Below the pieces are notes generated by a model. That model had not been told where the DNA came from and searched no databases. It saw only the letters and a program-made list of their open reading frames with translations. From contig CABTXQ010000027.1 in assembly GCA_902488835.1 (NCBI GenBank), forward strand, positions 1-16,315: a stretch of 16,315 bases of DNA, read 5' to 3'. Shown here in pieces: positions 8,851-16,315 of the stretch. The position numbers and the translations under genes were made by a program. Each line of letters opens with the position of its first letter. The stretch's first letter is position 1. The DNA is from an uncultured Ileibacterium sp. GTDB lineage: Bacteria; Bacillota; Clostridia; Peptostreptococcales; Anaerovoracaceae.

Positions 8851-11325
8851 TTATTTATCGTTTTTCTTTTTTATTATAATTGCTAAAGCAAGTGCCAAAA
8901 TTGCTATGATGATAACTGATATGTAAATTGATGGTTTATTGGAATCTCCCGTATTAGGAGCATTACTATCTTTAAGTTCAGACTTATCGATTTTTTCCCA
9001 CTTTGCTACAAAGGTAGCATCACCTTTTACCTTGTATAATTCGCCAGGCTTGTACTGATTGCCTTCGCTTTCCCAGTACTTAAATTTATATCCGTCACGA
9101 ATAGGTGCTTCTTTAAGCTTAATCTCATCATTCACCTTATGCTTTTCAATGATTTTTACTTTTCCATCACCAAATTCCCCACCGTTACTGTCGTAAATAA
9201 TTGCTCTATAATCGCTTTTATAATTTATATCATAGTTATTAATTAGACTTTTAGGCATGTAATTCTTGTGAGGCACATCCGAACCCTTGCTAAATTCCAA
9301 ATTTGTAAAGTCTTTGTAATTCTCAGGCGGAAAAAAGAGTCCGGATTCGGATTTATTCCCTCTGAATAATGTGGTATTATCCGTTGTTAAATTTTTATAA
9401 GCCTTCGCCTTGAAATCATCAAGAAGTCCATCAGATATTTCCTGTCCCCCTAAATCATATAGATAAGGTATGGTGTAAATAGCTCCACCTTGTCCCGCCT
9501 TGCATAAATTCGAAATAAATTTAGTATTATCACTGATCTCTACTTTGATATTCTTTTTTATGCCTGTGATTTTACCTTCATCATCTCTTATAACACCATT
9601 TATTCCGATGGCACCGCCAGAACCGCCCGCAGTATTTTCCCTAAAAGTAGATTCCGTGATAACAGTCTTATTATCAATAATCTCCATCGCACCGCCTACA
9701 CCCGAAAAGTGAGGATTTGTTTCTTCATCATTTTTGCTAACTATTGCTTCATTGTTAGAAAATGTGCTATTAAAAACTTCTGTCGGAAATGCTGTATAGA
9801 TTCCACCACCCATAAGGGATTTATTGCCTGTAAAATTTGTTTTCTCAACTTTAATATTTGTTAATTCTTTATCTACATCTCCATTTCCTGCACTGGAAAT
9901 GCCTGCACCATAGGCAGCCTGATTGTTTTTGAAAGATGAATCCGTTACCTCAAGCTTTGAGTTTAATCCGAGGTACACTCCTCCGCCGAACGCATTAGAA
10001 TAGTTATCTGTAAATGAAGTTTTTGAAATCTTTGTTATACCCTTGTTATCATGGTTTATTAAAATCGATCCGCCACCTTTTCCAGAACCATTTTCTTTGA
10101 ATTCACAATCATTAATTGTTGTATTTGCGGTATCAATATAAATTGCACCACCCTGTAGATTTGCTAAATTCCCATTAAACACACAGTCAGTAACCTTAGG
10201 CTTTCCACTTCCCAAATACAGTGCACCGCCTTTCTTAGCTACTTTATTTTTGGCAAAATTTATATTGTTTAAGTCAATGCTATCTTTTGCAAAAATAGCT
10301 CCACCCCAATTTGCTTCATTGTCGTTAAAGGAAGAGTTTTTTACTTTGATTTCATTCCAGCTGATAACAGCACCACCCTGACTGGCACTATTTTCCTCAA
10401 ATATTGCATTCTCTATACTAGTATTTGCCTTCTTAAAGCTGGCTATTGCACCGCCATATATTGCACTATTATTTCTGAAGGTTCCTCCGGTAATATTTAA
10501 TTTGCCCCAGGTCGCAATAACGCCACCATATTTTTCGCAAGAATTATCTTCGAAAATTCCACCTCTTATATTGATTGTTGATGTTTCTGAGTTGGAAGCA
10601 ATTGCTCCGCCTTGACTACTGCCATTGTTTTTTCTAATAATTGCACCATCTTCAATATTCAAAGTTGATGCACCTGACAGATAAATTGCAGGGCCATCAA
10701 AGTGTGTGCTATCCTTGCAATTTTGCACTACTGAGCCCTTATCAAGGGTAATCACTGCATTATTAAATGCACTGATCAGCTCTATTTGATTGTTACCATC
10801 TAAAACAATATTTTCAAATTTTAACGTAGCATTATCATTTATACTGATGAGGTCACGCGTTCCTTCACGTTTTAGAGTAAATTTATTTCCTTCTCTAGAT
10901 TTAATTATAATATTGACATTTGATCTACTCCACATGGCTTCATCTGCCGGAACATTATAATCTTTATTCATTGTGATTACATACTGATTACCCAATTGTT
11001 CCTGTTTACAATTATCAACTGCGGAATAGAATGTGTCATACTCTCCCACAAGTTCTTCATTACCCGGATTCCCAACAGGGTATTTCATAACAGTAAATGT
11101 CTTCATTGCTGATGGAGATTTGACTCTTGTATTAGAATTAATCTCAATGTTTGAAGCGGGCTCACTTTTTTCGACACCATTATTATCTTCATTTTTTACA
11201 TTCTGTTCTGAAGATTTTTCATTCTGGTCCACATTTACTTCATTAATCTCTGCAAGAGAATTTATTGGAAATATGAACATTGTCGTCAGAGCCATAATCA
11301 TAATAATGCAGCGTAACTTTTTCAT
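8851..11325 (-). CDS. Secreted wall-anchored right-handed beta-helix protein (Pmp-like repeats) with InlB module and APNTG sorting signal
   Basis: This is a predicted surface adhesin or carbohydrate-binding protein of 824 residues. The start at 11325 has GAGG eight bases upstream and opens a clear signal peptide (MKKLRC, hydrophobic core, cleavage after SLA, residue 25). A Glu/Asn-rich linker follows (26-70). A beta-helix cap region (about 75-190) contains TFYSAVDNC and VNIIIKS. About 15 coils with GGAI/GGGI turns, spaced roughly 21-30 residues apart with FxxNxA between them, then run from about 210 to 620. One InlB-type module (about 708-778, IIYDSNGGEF to FVAKW) comes next, then APNTGDS (789-795), a membrane helix and a KKKNDK tail. 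The repeats match the chlamydial polymorphic membrane protein and pectate-lyase-like beta-helix style. I see no evident lyase active site, so binding is likelier than catalysis. It lies 102 bases upstream of the larger surface gene on the same strand. Confidence 0.88.
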   Translation of the reverse strand: MKKLRCIIMIMALTTMFIFPINSLAEINEVNVDQNEKSSEQNVKNEDNNGVEKSEPASNIEINSNTRVKSPSAMKTFTVMKYPVGNPGNEELVGEYDTFYSAVDNCKQEQLGNQYVITMNKDYNVPADEAMWSRSNVNIIIKSREGNKFTLKREGTRDLISINDNATLKFENIVLDGNNQIELISAFNNAVITLDKGSVVQNCKDSTHFDGPAIYLSGASTLNIEDGAIIRKNNGSSQGGAIASNSETSTINIRGGIFEDNSCEKYGGVIATWGKLNITGGTFRNNSAIYGGAIASFKKANTSIENAIFEENSASQGGAVISWNEIKVKNSSFNDNEANWGGAIFAKDSIDLNNINFAKNKVAKKGGALYLGSGKPKVTDCVFNGNLANLQGGAIYIDTANTTINDCEFKENGSGKGGGSILINHDNKGITKISKTSFTDNYSNAFGGGVYLGLNSKLEVTDSSFKNNQAAYGAGISSAGNGDVDKELTNIKVEKTNFTGNKSLMGGGIYTAFPTEVFNSTFSNNEAIVSKNDEETNPHFSGVGGAMEIIDNKTVITESTFRENTAGGSGGAIGINGVIRDDEGKITGIKKNIKVEISDNTKFISNLCKAGQGGAIYTIPYLYDLGGQEISDGLLDDFKAKAYKNLTTDNTTLFRGNKSESGLFFPPENYKDFTNLEFSKGSDVPHKNYMPKSLINNYDINYKSDYRAIIYDSNGGEFGDGKVKIIEKHKVNDEIKLKEAPIRDGYKFKYWESEGNQYKPGELYKVKGDATFVAKWEKIDKSELKDSNAPNTGDSNKPSIYISVIIIAILALALAIIIKKKNDK
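9472..10700 (-). repeat. Degenerate coding repeat array for beta-helix coils (GGAI/GGGI motif)
   Basis: Within the 824-residue protein the coil-turn motif recurs about 15 times: GPAIYL, GGAIAS, GGVIAT, GGAIAS, GGAVIS, GGAIFA, GGALYL, GGAIYI, GGGSIL, GGGVYL, GAGISS, GGGIYT, GGAMEI, GGAIGI and GGAIYT. Most are followed by a strand and an FxxN(N/S) turn. On the plus strand they show as recurring gcaccacc/gcaccgcc words. Conservation is at protein level; the DNA units differ, so recent slippage is unlikely. Confidence 0.85.
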
Positions 11326-11369
11326 CTCACTTACCTCATTTAATATGCTAATTAAATCAATTATTGCCA

Positions 11370-11400
11370 ATTGTATCATAGCCCAGACCATAAGTGCTAA
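11370..11400 (-). promoter_or_regulatory. Candidate promoter of the beta-helix surface gene
   Basis: On the minus strand TACAAT (plus positions 11370-11375) is a good -10, with TTAGCA (11395-11400, four of six to consensus) 19 bases upstream. The spacing is slightly long. It lies about 45 bases before the start codon. TATGAT overlaps just upstream as an alternative -10. Confidence 0.4.
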
Positions 11401-11438
11401 TTATTCAAAGTTTTTTTACAATAATTCTTCCTTAAATA

Positions 11439-11458
11439 TTACAAATGAATTCATGTAA
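11439..11458. promoter_or_regulatory. Dyad in the divergent intergenic region, possible operator
   Basis: A perfect 10-bp palindrome ATGAATTCAT (11445-11454) is flanked by TTAC on the left (after a two-base offset) and GTAA on the right, giving an imperfect 20-base dyad. It lies 20 bases upstream of the gdhA -35 box and about 40 bases upstream of the surface gene -35, a place from which a regulator could act on both promoters. The binding protein is unknown. Confidence 0.35.
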
Positions 11459-11477
11459 ACATTATCACCGTTATATA

Positions 11478-11506
11478 TTGAATAAATAATCGGTTAGTGT
11501 TATCAT
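11478..11506 (+). promoter_or_regulatory. Sigma-A-type promoter of gdhA
   Basis: TTGAAT (11478-11483) and TATCAT (11501-11506) are separated by exactly 17 bases, a good vegetative promoter. Transcription would begin near 11513, leaving a leader of about 78 bases before the gdhA start. Confidence 0.65.
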
Positions 11507-11511
11507 ATAGG

Positions 11512-11530
11512 CGTTGGGTTACTACCAACG
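11512..11530 (+). other. Hairpin at the predicted 5' end of the gdhA mRNA
   Basis: CGTTGG (11512-11517) pairs with CCAACG (11525-11530) around a 7-base loop, right at the predicted transcription start. It may protect the transcript 5' end from decay or be a protein-binding site. A T-rich stretch follows, but it is interrupted by A, so a functional attenuator is uncertain. Confidence 0.45.
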
Positions 11531-11590
11531 AATTTAATTATTTTTAATATCTAATTAATTTTATTATCTTAATTTTTTAAGGAGTAGAAA

Positions 11591-12937
11591 ATGGCTAATA
11601 TTTCACAGAAGTACATTGAGATTGCTAAGAAAAATTATCCTAATGAGCCTGAATTCCTTCAGACAGTAGAAGAAGTATTGACTTCTATCGAACCTGTTTT
11701 GGAAGCTCATCCTGAGTATGAAAAAGCAGGTCTTGTTGAAAGACTTATTGAGCCTGAGAGAATGATTTCTTTCAGAGTTCCTTGGGTTGATGACAATGGT
11801 CAGGTTCAGGTAAACAGAGGTTACAGAGTTCAATACAATAGTGCTCTTGGACCTTATAAGGGCGGTCTAAGATTCCAGGCTAACGTATATCCCGGCATCC
11901 TTAAGTTCCTAGGTTTTGAACAGATATTCAAGAACTCACTAACAGGTCTTCCTATTGGTGGTGGTAAGGGTGGTTCAGACTTCGATCCTGCCGGTAAATC
12001 CGATGCTGAAGTAATGAGATTCTGCCAGAGCTTCATGACTGAATTGTTCAGACATGTTGGTCCTAATACTGACTCTCCTGCCGGAGACATGGGTGTAGGT
12101 GGAAGAGAAATCGGTTACATGATGGGTCAGTTCAAGAGACTTACTAACTGCTATGACGGAACAATGACAGGTAAGGGTCCTGCTAACGGTGGCCTTAACG
12201 GAAGAACTGAAGCTACAGGTTTCGGTATCGTATTCTTCGCAAGAGAGGTGCTGAAGCACTTTGGTGAGTCTCTCGAAGGAAAGACTGCAGTTGTTTCAGG
12301 ATTTGGTAACGTATCTTGGGGAACAATTACCAAGCTTGTTGAGCTAGGTGCTAAGCCTATTACAATTTCAGGTCCTGACGGATACATCCTTGATGAAGAA
12401 GGTATTACAACTCCTGAGAAAATCGCTACATTGCTTGAACTACGTAATTCAGGAAAGAATATTTGTAAGCCATACGTTGACAAATTCCCTAATGCTAAGT
12501 TCGTAGCAGGTCAGAGACCTTGGGAAGTTAAGGCTGATCTATATATGCCATGTGCAATGCAGAACGACATCAACATGGATTGGGCTAAGGAAATGGTTAA
12601 GAACGGTGCAAGATATCTCATCGAGGGTGCTAACATGCCTACAACAAACGAAGCTGTCGCATACCTCATGGAGAACGGCGTAGTTGTTGCTCCTTCTAAG
12701 GCTGCAAATGCTGGTGGTGTTGCATGCTCATGTCTTGAGATGGCTCAGAATGCAGAGCACCTCATCTGGAACAAGGAGAGAGTATACGAAGAGCTTGAGT
12801 CAATCATGGTTCACATCTTCAGAATTACAGAAGAAGCTTGTGCTAAGTACAACCTCGGCGAGAACCTCGTAGCAGGTGCTAACATTGCAGGATTCGAAAG
12901 AGTTGCAGAGGCAATGATGATGCAGGGTATTGTATAA
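11591..12937 (+). CDS. gdhA: Glutamate dehydrogenase, hexameric family I (probably NAD-linked)
   Basis: This cytoplasmic enzyme interconverts glutamate with 2-oxoglutarate and ammonium, linking nitrogen assimilation or amino-acid fermentation to carbon metabolism. Its 448 residues match the family length. Visible: GPYKGGLRF with substrate-binding K90; PIGGGKGGSDFDP with catalytic K126; DSPAGDMGVG with D166; the Rossmann motif SGFGNVSWG (236-244); SGPDGY (260-265); and SKAANAGGV near the substrate pocket. F238 and P262 match the NAD-specific Clostridium symbiosum enzyme, whereas the NADP-specific Escherichia coli enzyme has serine at both places. An AAGGAG site six bases before the ATG fixes the start. 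Arginine is almost always AGA, and the regular codon use suggests high expression. It is monocistronic, with its own promoter and terminator, and divergent from the surface genes. The gene identity is sure; the cofactor is inferred. Confidence 0.96.
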   Translation: MANISQKYIEIAKKNYPNEPEFLQTVEEVLTSIEPVLEAHPEYEKAGLVERLIEPERMISFRVPWVDDNGQVQVNRGYRVQYNSALGPYKGGLRFQANVYPGILKFLGFEQIFKNSLTGLPIGGGKGGSDFDPAGKSDAEVMRFCQSFMTELFRHVGPNTDSPAGDMGVGGREIGYMMGQFKRLTNCYDGTMTGKGPANGGLNGRTEATGFGIVFFAREVLKHFGESLEGKTAVVSGFGNVSWGTITKLVELGAKPITISGPDGYILDEEGITTPEKIATLLELRNSGKNICKPYVDKFPNAKFVAGQRPWEVKADLYMPCAMQNDINMDWAKEMVKNGARYLIEGANMPTTNEAVAYLMENGVVVAPSKAANAGGVACSCLEMAQNAEHLIWNKERVYEELESIMVHIFRITEEACAKYNLGENLVAGANIAGFERVAEAMMMQGIV

Positions 12938-12965
12938 ATTATGTTTCAATAATTGAATCTTTTTT

Positions 12966-13000
12966 AACGGCATAAGTGAAATTCTTATGCCGTTTTATTT
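12966..13000 (+). terminator. Rho-independent terminator of gdhA
   Basis: A perfect 11-bp stem, AACGGCATAAG (12966-12976) with CTTATGCCGTT (12984-12994), has a 7-base loop and is followed by TTTATTT. It starts 28 bases after the gdhA stop. Read on the minus strand it is followed by A residues, so it works for gdhA only. Confidence 0.9.
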
Positions 13001-13062
13001 AGGGACGTTTATATGGGAAAAGTTAGCAAGGATATATATATATAAGTTTACGTAAGAATATA

Positions 13063-13091
13063 ATAAGCGAGAGATATAATCTCTCGCTTAT
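13063..13091. terminator. Strong hairpin between convergent gdhA and addA, probable addA terminator
   Basis: A perfect 13-bp stem, ATAAGCGAGAGAT (13063-13075) with ATCTCTCGCTTAT (13079-13091), has a 3-base loop. It lies 33 bases past the addA stop at 13124. Both flanks are AT-rich (ATATTCTT on the minus strand, ATTTATT on the plus strand), so it could terminate addA and also back up the gdhA terminator. Confidence 0.75.
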
Positions 13092-13123
13092 ATTTATTAA
13101 GTATTTTTTATAAATATTAACTT

Positions 13124-16100
13124 TTACATCTTAATAAATTCACCTAAGTTGAATAAGTATAAATAATTTTCAGTTTTTTTAACATTTATCCCTTTCTTCA
13201 CTGCCTCTTCATAAATCTCTATCTGCGTCCTATATGTATCTCTAATTCGTTTTTTCTCACCTTCCGAATTATCTTTCATCTTGTTACTCTTATAATCAAT
13301 CAGTATTGCAGAATCCTCCCTGGTTATGAGGCAGTCGATAACTCCCTGAACAAGAATTTCCTTTCTATCCCTACTTAGTTCTAGAGTAAAGGGTTTTTCC
13401 TTATATATCCTTTTCTCCTCTGATGCTAATATTGCTTCTCTACCGATATCTGAATCAAAGAAATTATAAATTTTCGATAAGTCTATTAAGTCTACAGTCT
13501 CTTCTTCGATTGCTCTATTTTTTACAAGAAATTCGAAGCATTCTCTGAGGTACTCCATTGAAGCTTCTTCACCTTTTCCCATATTGGCAAAATCAATATA
13601 TTCCATAATCCTGTGATATGCCGTACCAATATCAGCGGCTTTTACTTTATTTTCTTTCTCATTTATCAGATGTCTTACGTATTTAATCCCTCCTTCGTTT
13701 AATTCACTTACGGAATATTTTGCCTTAATAAGCGTGTCTTCCTTATGTTCATACTTATAATTAAGTCTTCTTTCAACTTCATTAGCTATATCAGATGGAA
13801 TACTTATCCCGCCTTTATCTCTTCTATTATAGTATTCTCCCGCCTTTCTATTACGAAGCTTATTAGAGTTGTCCGCTGCATCAGATATATATATATCGCA
13901 AAGTCCCTTATTAAGTCCATTCATAATCATTGATTGAAATGTGTTTTTCTCAAGATTATTCCACGGCATTTCAAGAATTGAATCTATCTTCTTATTATCT
14001 TTCACTGTTGATGTCAATATCAACTTCTGTCTTGCTCTTGTAAGTGCGACGTAAAGAACTCTTATCTCTTCTTCTATATTTTTCTTGTTTATACTGTTTA
14101 TTATCAGTTCCTGCATCAAGGAATACCTTCTGTATCCCTTATTTCTATCAATATATGATAATCCTAGGCCAACAGATGAATCTACCATCATTCCATTGCT
14201 TCTATTCTCTGATTTAATCCTCTTTGACAATCCCGCAACAATAACAAAAGGGAATTCAAGACCCTTGCTCTTATGAATCGTCATTATTCTTACGAGATTA
14301 TCGTTTTCTCCTGCAATGGACGCTTCTCCAGTCTTTATATTGTTCTTCTTTAACACATTTAAGTATTCAATAAATCCGGTAAGAGAGCTTATCTTACCAA
14401 GTCTAAATGTGAGTGCCCTATCAATAAGTACACGAAGATTTGCCTGCCTCTGCACCCCGCCTTTCATCGCTCCCGCATATATGTAATACTTAGACTCTAT
14501 CATCAGATACCATATGTAATCCTCTAGAGGCATAAGTCCATTCTTATCTCTCCATTCTTTTATTTTGTTAAAAGCATATGAGATCTTATCAGATAAATTA
14601 TTGTTGAAATGATTCTGATACCAGATAAGCGCAGCCCTGTATGAATTGTCTTCTCTTTGTTTAGATAATTTATTATATTTCGCTCTTATCTCGGCAAGTT
14701 CATCCGCTGTAAATGCAAAAATTTCTGAATGAAGCACTGCGATAAGCGGTATGTCCAACGTGTCATTATCTATAACGTTGAGAAGTGCGAGAAAAACCTC
14801 TATTTCAAGCGTGTCGAAGAACCCCTCTTCTTCATTGACATAAGATGATATTCCTCTCTCAAGGAGCTCTCTATTTAGAACTCTCCCCATATTCTTAACG
14901 CTTCTCATCAGAACGACTATATCTTTTGGCTCAACCATTCTTATCTCAGATGTCTTCGAATCATAGAATTCTCTTCCTATGAGATTACCTATTATGTTAG
15001 CAATATAGGCTGCTTCTTTTTCTTCATTTGTTACTCCAAGATTTTCTACATCGCCATCGCTATTTTCTACACATATCATGTGCAGTTCGGGCTTGTAGTC
15101 ATATTCGTCCGGGATCTTTAGTCCCGCATTCAAAGAAGCCTTCACCTCATATTCAGGTATTAGTGGTTTGAAAACTTCATTTATGAAATCAATTGTTCTA
15201 GGATTGCTTCTAAAATTATGGCTGAGATTAATATTCTCTGACTTATCTTCCAGTTCATATTTATCTACAGTATCAATAAAAATCTGTGGTTCTGCCTGTC
15301 TAAACCTGTAGATGCTCTGTTTTACATCTCCGACTTTGAACAAATTATCGTCTCTGGCTATCTTTGATATTATGCTTTCCTGAAGATAGTTGGTGTCCTG
15401 GTACTCATCTATAAATATATATTTAAATCTTTTTCGTAATATTGACGCTGCTTCTTCATCACAAAGGATCTTATATGCGTAATGATTTACGTCAGAAAAA
15501 TCCATGAGCCCTTGACTTCTCTTGCTTTCCTGGTAAATTTCCTCGAACTTTTTTAATAATTCAATATAGTATTTTGAATACTTGTATGTGTTTTCATTTT
15601 CGATATAAAGCTCTTCTCTCTGAATTTTTTGGATATTAATGCGTGCTTTTTTAATTAGTTCCTTAGTTTTTTCTCTAATCGGTTCAATTTTTTTCGATAT
15701 AAGTTTGATTTCGCTTTTTTCATCATTTGTTCCTCTTAATGTTGTAAATTTGAAATTCAAAACTCTATCGATATAATCATCATCAAAGTTGCCTTGTTTA
15801 GACATTTCTGAAAGCCGGAAAAGTTCATCACGTTCCAAGTCAAGTTTTTTACGCATCTTAGGAACGGTCATCTCGTCAAACATAGGAATGTAAAGATCTT
15901 CAAGTTTTGATGCTTCAATTACTCTTTCTCCAATATTTTGAAGAAACTGCCTATATATTACCGATTTTTTATATCCTGACTTTGGAATTTTAAGATGATT
16001 TAGCTTTTCATCTGCCCACAAGAAATAATCGGGCATGCTCCGTAATTTTTTATAAACTGAAATCATTTGACTTTTTAGATTTTCTTCGCTATTCGCATCT

Positions 16101-16315
16101 GAATAAAGCATCAGAAATTCTCTAAATGAAATACCCGGTATAGCACAGTCATTTTCAAACATTTCATCAAAAAGAGCCGTCATGGCATCTCGCATGAGCA
16201 GCTCTTGTTTGATATTATCGCATAATGAATAATTCGGATTTACATCAATCTTGTAGAAAAACTCTTTAATCACTTTCCCAGAAAATTTATCAAAGGTGGA
16301 AATATTTGACCTATA
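13124..16315 (-). CDS. addA: ATP-dependent helicase/nuclease subunit A (AddA), N terminus cut by window edge
   Basis: AddA is the helicase-nuclease subunit of the AddAB complex, which resects double-strand breaks up to Chi-like sites for RecA-dependent repair. The frame is open to the right edge, giving 1063 visible residues; family members have about 1200, so roughly 100-120 N-terminal residues with the Walker A motif are outside. The visible part begins at the NISTFDKFSGKVI segment (motif Ic region). It contains MDFSDV, motif II IFIDEYQDTN, motif III GDVKQSIYRFRQAEP, motif IV NFRS, motif V TIHKSKGLEFPFV and motif VI VLYVALTRARQKL. The C-terminal PD-(D/E)XK nuclease domain has GTAYHRIMEY, GVIDCL, LIDYKSNK and QIEIY. 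The GDVKQSIYRFR signature and the nuclease domain separate it from PcrA. GTG at 16273 is in frame but internal to the conserved sequence, so it is not the start. addB would be expected upstream, beyond the edge. Confidence 0.95.
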   Translation of the reverse strand, partial: YRSNISTFDKFSGKVIKEFFYKIDVNPNYSLCDNIKQELLMRDAMTALFDEMFENDCAIPGISFREFLMLYSDANSEENLKSQMISVYKKLRSMPDYFLWADEKLNHLKIPKSGYKKSVIYRQFLQNIGERVIEASKLEDLYIPMFDEMTVPKMRKKLDLERDELFRLSEMSKQGNFDDDYIDRVLNFKFTTLRGTNDEKSEIKLISKKIEPIREKTKELIKKARINIQKIQREELYIENENTYKYSKYYIELLKKFEEIYQESKRSQGLMDFSDVNHYAYKILCDEEAASILRKRFKYIFIDEYQDTNYLQESIISKIARDDNLFKVGDVKQSIYRFRQAEPQIFIDTVDKYELEDKSENINLSHNFRSNPRTIDFINEVFKPLIPEYEVKASLNAGLKIPDEYDYKPELHMICVENSDGDVENLGVTNEEKEAAYIANIIGNLIGREFYDSKTSEIRMVEPKDIVVLMRSVKNMGRVLNRELLERGISSYVNEEEGFFDTLEIEVFLALLNVIDNDTLDIPLIAVLHSEIFAFTADELAEIRAKYNKLSKQREDNSYRAALIWYQNHFNNNLSDKISYAFNKIKEWRDKNGLMPLEDYIWYLMIESKYYIYAGAMKGGVQRQANLRVLIDRALTFRLGKISSLTGFIEYLNVLKKNNIKTGEASIAGENDNLVRIMTIHKSKGLEFPFVIVAGLSKRIKSENRSNGMMVDSSVGLGLSYIDRNKGYRRYSLMQELIINSINKKNIEEEIRVLYVALTRARQKLILTSTVKDNKKIDSILEMPWNNLEKNTFQSMIMNGLNKGLCDIYISDAADNSNKLRNRKAGEYYNRRDKGGISIPSDIANEVERRLNYKYEHKEDTLIKAKYSVSELNEGGIKYVRHLINEKENKVKAADIGTAYHRIMEYIDFANMGKGEEASMEYLRECFEFLVKNRAIEEETVDLIDLSKIYNFFDSDIGREAILASEEKRIYKEKPFTLELSRDRKEILVQGVIDCLITREDSAILIDYKSNKMKDNSEGEKKRIRDTYRTQIEIYEEAVKKGINVKKTENYLYLFNLGEFIKM

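Noticed and set aside
11326..11391. N-terminal extension of the beta-helix protein to 11391
   Set aside because: It would place 22 residues before a clear signal peptide and run through the -10 box; the ATG at 11325 has GAGG at proper distance.
11531..11590. Riboswitch or attenuator in the gdhA leader
   Set aside because: The leader after the 5' hairpin is almost pure A/T, with no conserved aptamer-like pairing and no terminator stem before the start codon.
13032..13044. ATATATATATATA run between gdhA and addA, considered as a microsatellite or phase-variation tract
   Set aside because: It is short, lies past both convergent stop codons and touches no promoter or coding sequence.
13009..13045. 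Small open frame beginning MGKVSKDIYI after the gdhA terminator
   Set aside because: It has only 10 codons, has no convincing ribosome binding site and lies downstream of a strong terminator.

Overview
The window looks like chromosomal DNA of a low-GC Gram-positive (Firmicutes) anaerobe, most likely in the Clostridia. Four things point there: an AddA-type helicase-nuclease, a pcrA-ligA gene pair, a hexameric glutamate dehydrogenase very close in motifs to the Clostridium symbiosum enzyme, and two secreted proteins with Gram-positive wall-sorting tails. Strong AAGGAG-type ribosome binding sites agree. The genus cannot be fixed by reading; Peptoniphilaceae or Clostridiales Family XIII relatives are a guess from the style of the surface proteins.

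Layout, left to right. Positions 1-1506 (minus) hold the N-terminal three quarters of ligA, which runs off the left edge. Positions 1530-3839 (minus) hold pcrA, 23 bases upstream of ligA and surely co-transcribed with it. Positions 3997-8748 (minus) encode a 1583-residue secreted, wall-anchored protein with InlB-type (Flg_new) beta-grasp modules and a NPITGDS sorting motif. Positions 8851-11325 (minus) encode an 824-residue secreted, wall-anchored protein with a right-handed beta-helix built from about 15 GGAI-type repeats, one InlB module and an APNTGDS motif. Positions 11591-12937 (plus) hold gdhA, transcribed divergently from the surface genes. Positions 13124-16315 (minus) hold addA, which lacks its N terminus at the right edge.

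Functionally there are two blocks. The flanking genes (addA; pcrA, ligA) are DNA repair and replication housekeeping. The middle (gdhA and the two surface proteins) is metabolism and cell surface. The surface block has its own promoters and terminators and, in the large gene, a visibly higher GC content and more CGT/CGC arginine codons, so it reads as an accessory insertion between repair genes. The 265-base divergent region between gdhA and the surface gene carries promoters in both directions, a dyad and a 5' leader hairpin.

I see no insertion sequence, tRNA, rRNA, CRISPR array, phage gene or toxin-antitoxin pair. The most useful second looks are a LigA that lacks the usual motif IV lysine, the large unassigned middle of the 1583-residue surface protein, the paired non-LPxTG sorting signals, and cofactor-determining residues in GDH that point to NAD rather than NADP.
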